NCBI GenBank assembly: GCA_036874045.1
Contig: CM072343.1
Span: 6,344,001-6,408,000, forward strand
Direction of reading: 5' to 3'
From: Cymodocea nodosa
Lineage: Eukaryota > Streptophyta > Magnoliopsida > Alismatales > Cymodoceaceae
Length of the DNA: 64,000 bases
Shown piece after piece: positions 56,494 through 64,000 of this stretch (its first letter is position 1; each line of letters begins with the position of its first letter). The translations under genes were made by a program, and so were the position numbers. The notes beneath the pieces are model-generated. The model had not been told where the DNA came from and did no database searches. It saw only the letters and a list, made by a program, of their open reading frames with translations.

Positions 56494-59400
56494 ATGACAT
56501 ATGCTTATGCTCAAAGATTTCTGAAACCTGTAATTAGCATATGTGAATTCTGCAATTTTGAAGGACATAACATTTCTGACTGTTTGAAACTAAGACATTT
56601 ACAGATGTTAGATCCCATGAATAACAAATGAATTATCCTCAATATAATGGAGCCGAGTATGAGAATCCTATAATTTACCCAACTGATGGTTAGTATAGAA
56701 TGTGTAATATGTTGAGAGACATGGAAGTTTGGGATAGGTATGACAGATTGGAGCGTAGTATAGAGCAAAACCTTGACAAACTGGAATACTTTATGTGTCA
56801 GCAACAAGAAGTCAACCAATTAAATTATAAGGAAGCATATTCAGAACCTAAAAATGATATAATTTACGAAACTGAAAAAACCATAATGAAAATTGATCAA
56901 AAATTGAGTGCAATGAAATTAGATGATCTGGAAAGAAAATTAAAAGCATTAGACGAATATACAATGAAAATACAAGTTATGCAACAGGACAATGAAAATT
57001 ATAATGTTATAAACCTACATAATTTGCAAAATACACAGCCAATAGAAAATATTAATGCAAGAGAATTTAAAGAATGCACTTTAAAACCAAAAACAATTGA
57101 AGATCATAATTACAAAAATGATATACAAAAACATCATAAGAGTAATGAAAATCTAGAAGATGTATGTGTAACATAAAGATCTAGAACTGATATACCACCA
57201 AGAACTCAAAATGAAAATGATATGAAGGTGGATAAGAGTAAAAATCAAAATGATAATGAAAATGTAATAGTTGAAAATCTAGAAATCACTGAAGAACAAT
57301 CTGAATTTGCTAATGAAGCTAAAAGGATCAAACAAATCAAATGAAAGAAAAAGAATATTTGAAATCAAAATCTTTAGCACCCTATCCTGAAAGATTACAA
57401 CAAACAATACTTGGAAAACAAGAAAAAATAAGAGAAATTTTTGAAAAAGTACAAGTTAACATTCCTTTGTTAGATCTATTGCAGTAAATGCCACCTTGTG
57501 CTAAATTTCTGAAGGATTGGTGTACTAAGAAAAGAGAGCGAAAAGTTCTTAGAAAGGTCTTTTTAGCTGAGCAAAGTAGTTCCCTATTTCTGCCAAAAAT
57601 TCCTAAAAAGTTATCTGATCCTGGAATCCCTGTTATATCATGCACCATAGGAAACACCATTCTAGAAAGAACCTTAATAGACTTAGGTGTAGGTATAAAT
57701 GTTATGCCAAGTGATATATTTGCATCCTTAGGATTAGAAGGCTTAACTCCTACTAGTACAGTTATTCAATTAGCTAATAGAAGTATAAGATACTCTAGAG
57801 GAAAAATAGAGGATGTTTTAATTAAAATAAAAAACTTTATATATCCTATTGATATTGTAATTTTGGATTCCCAACAAATTAAGCATAAAAATAGTGATAC
57901 ATCTTTAATTTTGGGAATGCCATTTTTAGCAACATCAGGGGCTGTTATAAATTGTAAAACTAGAGTAATAAAGCTAGCATATGGTAATGAGGATACTCAA
58001 TTAAATATTTTAAAACCAGAAAGGTTTGAGGAATTAGAAATGTCCTTACATACCATAGACTTTTTAAAGGTTGAAGGAGATATGTTAGATGATGTGATTC
58101 AAGAAGAATTAAATAGGCAAATCAATTCTGAAACTTTAGAGGAAAGTGAAAGCATAGATATAGAGGGAGATCAAGAAGAAATTAATTTAGAAAATGATGA
58201 AGTTCAATTAGGAGCTCTAGCTTCTGATGGGCAACATTTAGAATTAAAATCTTTACCTCCTGAATTAACCTATATATTTTTGAAAGAGAAACGAACCTGT
58301 CCAATCATTATTGCTTCAGATTTAAAAGAGGATCAAATAGCTAAATTAAAAGATGTAGTAAAAAGTTATAAAGAAGCAATAAGATGGACTATGACTGATA
58401 TAAAAGGGTTAAGTTCAACTTTATGCTATCACCATATATATTTAGAAGAGAATGCTAAACCTGTTAGAATTCTTGAGAGGAGATTAAATCCAAACCTTAA
58501 AGAAGTAGTCACGAAGGAAATAGTGAAATGGTTAGATAATGACATAATTTATCCGATTTTTGATAGCTCGTGAGTTAGCCCAATCCATGTAGTTCCCAAG
58601 AAATCAGGATTAATAGTTATTAGGAATGAAAGTCAAGACTTGATACCTACTAGAATTCAATCAAGCTGGAGAGTATGTATAGACTATAGAAAGTTGAATG
58701 CTGTGACTAGGAAAGATCATTTTCCCATACCTTTTATAGATCAAATGCTGGAAAGATTAGCAGGGCAAGAATATTTTTGTTTCCTAGATGGGTATTTAGG
58801 TTATAATCAAATTCCAGTAGCATTAGAGGATCAAGAGAAAACAACGTTCACCTGTCCCAATGGAACTTTTGCTTTTAAGAGAATGCCATTTAGATTATGC
58901 AATGCACTAGCTACCTTTCAAAGGTGTATGTAGGGCATATTTACTAGAATGACTGAAGATTTTTTAGAAATATTTATGGATGATTTTACTGTATATGGCA
59001 ACACATATGAAGTTTGTTTAAGCAATTTAGACCAAATATTAAAACGTTGTGTGGAAAAAAATCTGGTTTTAAATTGGGAAAAATGTCACTTCATGGTTAA
59101 ACAAGGAATAGTCTTAGGGCATGTTGTTTCTAAGAAAGGGTTGGAAGTAGATAAAGCTAAAATAGAAGTAATTTCTAATCTACCAGAACCTAAATCAGTA
59201 AAAGATATTAGATCATTTCCAAGACATGCTGGTTTTTATAGAAGATTTATTAAAGACTTTAGCAAAATAGCTAGACCTCTAACTAATCTATTAAAAGATG
59301 TCCCATTTAACTTTGATAAAAATTGCAAGGAAGCATTTTTCAGACTTAAGACTAGCTTGATTTCAACTCCTATAATTCAAGCACCTGATTGGAACCATCC

Positions 59401-61136
59401 ATTTGAATTAATGTGCGATGCTTCTGATTTTGCTATAGGAGCAGTGTTAGGACAAAAAATAGAAAAATCTCCTAGAGTGATTCATTATGCAAGCTAAACC
59501 TTAAATGATGCTCAAGTTAATTACACAACTACTGAAAAAGAACTATTAGTTGTTGTGTTTGCCTTAGAAAAGTTTAGATCATATCTGATTGGAGCTAAAG
59601 TGATAGTATACACGGATCATTCAACTTTAAAACATTTAATAAAAAAAAGAGAGACTAAACCTAGATTGATCCGATGGATATTATTATTACAAGAATTTAA
59701 TCTAGAAATTAAAGATAAAAAAGATTGTGAGAATGTAGTAGGATCATTTATCAAAATTACAAATAGAAAAATCAAATATTGAAATTAAGGATAATTTTCC
59801 TGATGAACAATTAATGACCATCAACACAATGCCTTGGTATACAGACATAGTTAATTACTTAGTTACTGGTTTAACACCTAAGGATTGGAATAGACAAGAT
59901 AAGAAATTATTTTTCTCAAGAGTAAAATATTACTATTGGGAAGACCCATACTTATTTAAGAAATGTCCTAATCTAGTTTTAAGGAGGTGTGTTCTAGAAA
60001 CTGAATATCTAAGCATATTGTCTTTCTATCATGACCAAGCTTGTGGAGGGCATTTTGGTTCATGGAAAACTGCTGCAAAAATTCTGCAATGTGGGTTTTA
60101 TTGGCCAACACTATTCAAAGATGCTCATAAATATTGCTTAAGTTGTTTAAGATGTCAACAAATAGGAAGAATATCAAAGAGGAATATGATGCCTCTTAAT
60201 CCTATTGTTGAGGTTGAAATCTTTGATGTGTGGGGAATAGATTTTATGGGTCCATTTCCTATGTCTAATCAATTTAATTACATATTGTTGGGGGTGGATT
60301 ATGTATCTAAATGGATAGAAGCTATTCCTACAAAAACTAATGATAACAAAGTGGTAATACAATTTATAAGAACAAATATATTTGCTAGATTTGGAGTACC
60401 TAAAGCTATTATCAGTGATAGAGGAAGTCATTTCTGTAATAGAAGTTTTGAAGCCTTAATGAAGAAATATGGAGTAAACCTCAAAATTGCAACATCATAT
60501 CATCCGCAAACAAGTGGACAAGTAGAAAGTGCAAACAAATAAATTAAGTTAATCTTAGAAAAAGTAGTAAATCCTATTAGAACAGATTGGGCTAATAGAT
60601 TGATAGATGCACTTTGGGCTTATAGAACTGCTTATAAAACGAGCTTAGGTATGTCACCTTTTAGGCTAGTATATGGAAAAAGTTGTCATTTACCTGCAGA
60701 AATTGAACATAAAGCTTATTGGGCATTAAAAACTCTGAACACTAATTTAAACCAAGCTGTTGAAAATAGAAAAATGCAACTAATTGAATTAGAATAATTT
60801 AGAAATGAAGCTTATTCAAAGATTGTAAGAGAAAAAGAGAAAATTAAAATTTGGCATGATAGAAAAATTATTCCAAAAAACTTTGAAATAGGACAAGAAG
60901 TATATCTTTATATGGCTAGACTCCATAACCATCTAGGAAAATTAAGATCTAGATGGGGAGGACCTTACATAGTTCTAAATATTTATCCTTATGGAGCTAT
61001 TGAAATTACAAATCCTAAAAATCAGAATATATTTAAAGTAAATAGACAAAGACTTAGACCTATTCTGAAAACACCAAAAATTTCCTTTGGGATTATAGAA
61101 AAATTCAAAATAGATGATTACTCGAGCTTTACTTAG
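56494..61136 (+). pseudogene. element C gag(NC)-pol: zinc knuckle, PR, RT, RNase H, INT
   Basis: Colinear with B from the ATG at 56494 to TAG 61134-61136, with zinc knuckle, coiled coil, protease (DLGVG for the usual DLGAG), FMDD RT near 58976, RNase H and integrase with the HHCC finger intact (YHDQACGGHF, then CLSCLRC) and the DDE residues. Frameshifts lie before 56700, near 57330 and near 59740. Stops occur at 57174, 57485, 58571, 58931 (TAG for Gln), 59494, 60540 and 60795. As in A and B, the ORF starts about 100 bases after the PBS without a capsid domain. Confidence 0.92.
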
Positions 61137-61714
61137 TAAGAAATCAGTTTTTATGTTTATATATATATAAATAAAAAAAAACACACACACACACATTAAA
61201 ATAACACACATTAAAATATATATATATAAAATATAAAAATCGTTATAGTTCAACTGACCGGATCCATCAGTATGACTGGAACATAAAAAATATGTATATT
61301 AATTTTCGAAAAAAAATTAGGTCTGACCGAAACATAGTATCGGTTAAACCGAGAAAAAAAAAAAAAAAGTTAAACAGAAAAACTATTATCTATAGTAATT
61401 TTATTATTATATTTGTTTGTACGGGGAGCCCATTGAGTTATGCTTAACTCAACGAGCTTACTCCATTGAGTCTTGAGTTAGTCAACGAGTTTATTCCGTT
61501 GAGTTAACTATAACTCAATGGAGTACTGTAGCTAAGACCGCGGATAAAATAGTAATAGTTGTTTCGAGAAATGACCCGATTACCCGCCCAAACTTAGGGC
61601 TTATTTATCTAAAACCTAGGGTTTTGGGGGACATTATTCGGCAAATCATTTAGAATCTAGAATAGTAGAAATCAGAGCTATTCCGTGCTGTTGAGTAACT
61701 CCACAATAACGACA
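61137..61714 (+). promoter_or_regulatory. INT-to-env spacer with inverted repeats and telo-box, element C
   Basis: TA and CA microsatellites (61160-61195), a conserved block with GGATCCATCAGTATGACTGG (61260-61279) and GTCTGACCGAAAC, inverted arms CCGTTGAGTTA (61497-61507) facing TAACTCAATGG (61511-61521), and AAACCTAGGGTTTT (61612-61625), which contains a reverse telo-box about 90 bases before the next ATG. A promoter role for the env-position gene is inferred. Confidence 0.48.
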
Positions 61715-63916
61715 ATGACGCCTGAATTCTGGGAAGATGCAGTAGACATCGCATAATTTCTGAAGGAATCAGAAGAATGGCACACACGTTAGAAGATTAG
61801 AAATACGACGAGAAAAAGAGAGTTACAGAAGGTAGAATCTGAACTTTTTAGATTAAGAAGAATATTAGTAGATCGTGGTATACAAATACCCCAGATAATG
61901 GAGACACGAATCAGAGTAGCAACAGAAATTGCAATTAATAAAGAAAGAAGAATCAGGCCAAACAATGAAGTAGCTCTAAAGCTAATCCAGTGCAAGGCTA
62001 GATTATGGTTCAAAAGGTGCATTGCTGGTCGTGGAAGTTGGGAAATATGGCGGCAGGAACAACAAGAGGCAATTGAAGAACAAGATGAGCCGACTGCTGA
62101 AAGACCTGTTCCTAAGGAACAGCAGCCAAGACCTTCAGTTCCATCATTTAAGCCATTGGCACGAGCAGAAATGATGGGGCCTTCAATTGAAGAAGAGTTA
62201 AAGGAATTTCAAGCACTAGTTCAAGTTGGGAAAAACCAAGGAAAATCAGAAGATATGGCAGTGGCTAAAGCACACCTAGTGTTAGATGCACTTTACAAAA
62301 AGAGGGCTGCAGAAAAGTTAAAAGCCCAATATAAAATCAAAATTGAACAGCATCAAGAAGCTATTGCCAAACCTACTAAGAAATAAGATGAAGTTGGTCC
62401 CTCGAGACTAGTAATTATAGAAAATGTTAAATAAGAAGAGCTAGTACCTGTGGCTCAAAGGCCTGCAGAGCCTACTTTTGTAGATTTAATCTTAGAAGAA
62501 GAAGAGGAAGAACAGACACAATTAATCAGAAAAAGGAAAGGAAAAGAGATAGTGCCTGACTATCAAGAAGAGATTAAATCTGAAGCACCAATAGCAACAG
62601 GGCCTGTGGAGCCAATTTTTATAAACCTGCTATCCAATTTTGAGGAGGAGCAGCAGTAAGAGGAGCAAAGAAAAGAAAAAAATTAGGCTGAAATTAGTTT
62701 GCAGCCTGTACAAGAAGAAATAGAAATTAGGGTAGAAACTAAATTGCCCGTGACTCCATCCCAATCTGTTATAGAATCAGAAAGAACAGTAACAGAACAG
62801 ATTGGTAGTCAAGAGGAAGAAGAAAGAGTAGAAAATGAAGAAAATGAAAGAAGCCATTTGGATAAAAATAATTTCACAGATTCCACTGAAGAGTAAGAAA
62901 CGCTTCAGCAATATATGGAAAGAATTCAAGACAGAGTGGAGAGTTCTGCCGGCTCACCACCACAAATAGAAACAGAAATTCAGGAATCTGTAGAAAATGT
63001 TCAAATGCAGCCTATGTTAGAGGAAGAGCAAGTACAAACCCCTCTAGAACAACAAAGTCACATTCCTGACCCGACTGAAACAACAATTTTGAATGAAGTA
63101 CATTTTTGTAGTCAGGAAGCTTATACCAAATATCAAGAAATAAGGGGTTACGATATTATTTACAGTAGATGAGTAAATTGGGATGGAATGCAAGAAATCA
63201 AAGATCTATTTGAATTCCAAGGTCTACTACAATTTATTTCTCAAGAAAGAGGGCATGTAGTGTATGAGAATCTAGTGCCCTATTTTTATGTAAATTTGAG
63301 AGAGGAAGAAGGAAAATTAATTTCCAACGTGGAGGAAGCTGATGTACAGATAACACCAAAGCTTCTCCACAACATTTTTGGATTAAAGAATGAAGGACAG
63401 AAAATTTTGGAAAGTACAATTGCCGTTGAATGGACAGAACAAGAAATCAATGACAGTTTGGCTATCAATCCTGGTGTGCCTTTATTAAATAGACTAAAGC
63501 ATTTAAATGGTAAAGTACACATGATAGCTAATATTTTAATTAAGAATGTCTATCAACGACAGGGCCATGACATAGAACTAAGTCAATTTGTCAAATGGGC
63601 CACGTTTGCAGTTGTAAATAGAATTCAAATAAATTGGTCTGCAGTTTTTATCTCCAAGCTGAAAGCAGTAAAGAAAAAATTGTTTTATAGAGATTTGATT
63701 CCACTACTGATGGTGGATTGTATCGATTTCACGAAATGGACATCAAAAAGGATCAGATCAAGAACCATTTCAGTGAAAGAATATAGAAATTTTGTAGCTG
63801 CAAAGATAGTTGTACCTTCTCGAGGCATTACAGGAGCTGTAGAAAGAATTAGTCAATTAGAACTTCAATTAGAAAAACTCTAGAAGAAAGTAGATGAACT
63901 TAGGAATAGAGATTAA
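61715..63916 (+). pseudogene. env-position 3' ORF, element C (733 codons)
   Basis: A single frame from ATG 61715 to TAA 63914-63916, with stops but no frameshift. The N-terminal 60 residues are charged with a coiled coil (RELQKVESEL). Residues about 62-224 are basic/helical. Residues about 245-480 are very acidic and Gln/Glu-rich. Residues about 490-700 are the conserved domain (LLHNIFGLKNEG, FVKWATFAVVNR, KKLFYRDLIP, RSRTISVKEYRN). A terminal coiled coil follows. It resembles the 'putative plant transposon protein' family (from memory) and the 3' genes of copia 3 and 4. No signal peptide or transmembrane helix is apparent. Function unknown. Confidence 0.8.
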
Positions 63917-64000
63917 AGTGTATTATTCGTCTACTTGTATAATTGTATGAAAATGCATGATGTATTTGTAATGTAAATTGATTCATATTAATGAATATAA
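63917..64000 (+). other. 3' flank of env-position ORF, element C
   Basis: AT-rich and colinear with E below 20007, so the element continues beyond the window. Confidence 0.6.

Larger units (their letters stand above)
54338..64000 (+). mobile_element. Athila-like element C, 5' LTR to end of env-position ORF (window-truncated)
   Basis: 5' LTR, PBS, gag-NC, PR, RT, RH, INT, spacer and the most complete env-position ORF in the window. It inserted into the protease of D in the opposite orientation (D sequence stops at 54337). The window ends 84 bases after the ORF. By colinearity with E, a capsid gag and F-box gene may follow outside. Confidence 0.92.

Overview
The window reads as repeat-dense, AT-rich nuclear DNA of a flowering plant. 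I found no host gene outside transposable elements and no bacterial features. Almost everything can be assigned to nested LTR retrotransposons. One group is Ty3/gypsy elements of Athila type, recognised by a primer-binding site matching the 3' end of tRNA-Asp, an FMDD reverse transcriptase and LTRs of about 1.9-2.25 kb. The other is Ty1/copia elements, mostly Sirevirus type with several AAAAAGGGGGAGA polypurine tracts and an extra 3' gene. I could not identify the species. All coding regions carry nonsense codons or frameshifts, so they are annotated as pseudogenes.

Layout from left to right: Athila-like element A (minus, 1-3554) lies in the RNase H of copia 1 (minus, 3555-8340). Copia 1 also carries a solo LTR (6501-8260, duplication CCATG) and is cut at 8341 by Athila-like element B (plus, 8341-15132). 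A scrap of copia LTR (15133-15579) then leads into rearranged Athila-like element E (minus, 15594-22877), which sits in the gag of copia 2 (plus, 22878-28445). Copia 2 abuts copia 3 (minus, 28446-34352). Copia 3 is cut by copia 4 (plus, 34353-43530), a chimera of a Tork-like 5' half and a Sirevirus 3' half. Copia 5 (minus, 43531-46290) is cut by Athila-like element D (minus, 46291-54337), which is itself cut by element C (plus, 54338 to the window end).

The most unusual content is in the Athila-like family. In A, B and C the gag-pol frame starts just after the primer-binding site with the zinc knuckle, and the gag capsid domain is missing there. In E and D a capsid-type gag without a zinc knuckle lies on the 3' side, followed by a gene for an F-box protein of about 363 residues, then a polypurine tract and, in D, the 3' LTR. 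The two copies together imply the order LTR, NC-PR-RT-RH-INT, env-position ORF, capsid gag, F-box, LTR. I know of no described family with this layout.

Short inverted repeats (cores CGTTGAGTTA/TAACTCAACG and TCGGATAGTTA/TAACTATCCGA), often with CACGTG boxes, fill the LTRs of both superfamilies and recur in front of the internal genes. A conserved noncoding module of about 550 bp with a TATA box and a splice-donor-like site is shared by copia 3 and element D. The env-position genes of both superfamilies are also related. These shared parts suggest exchange of regulatory and coding modules between Sirevirus and Athila-type elements in this host.
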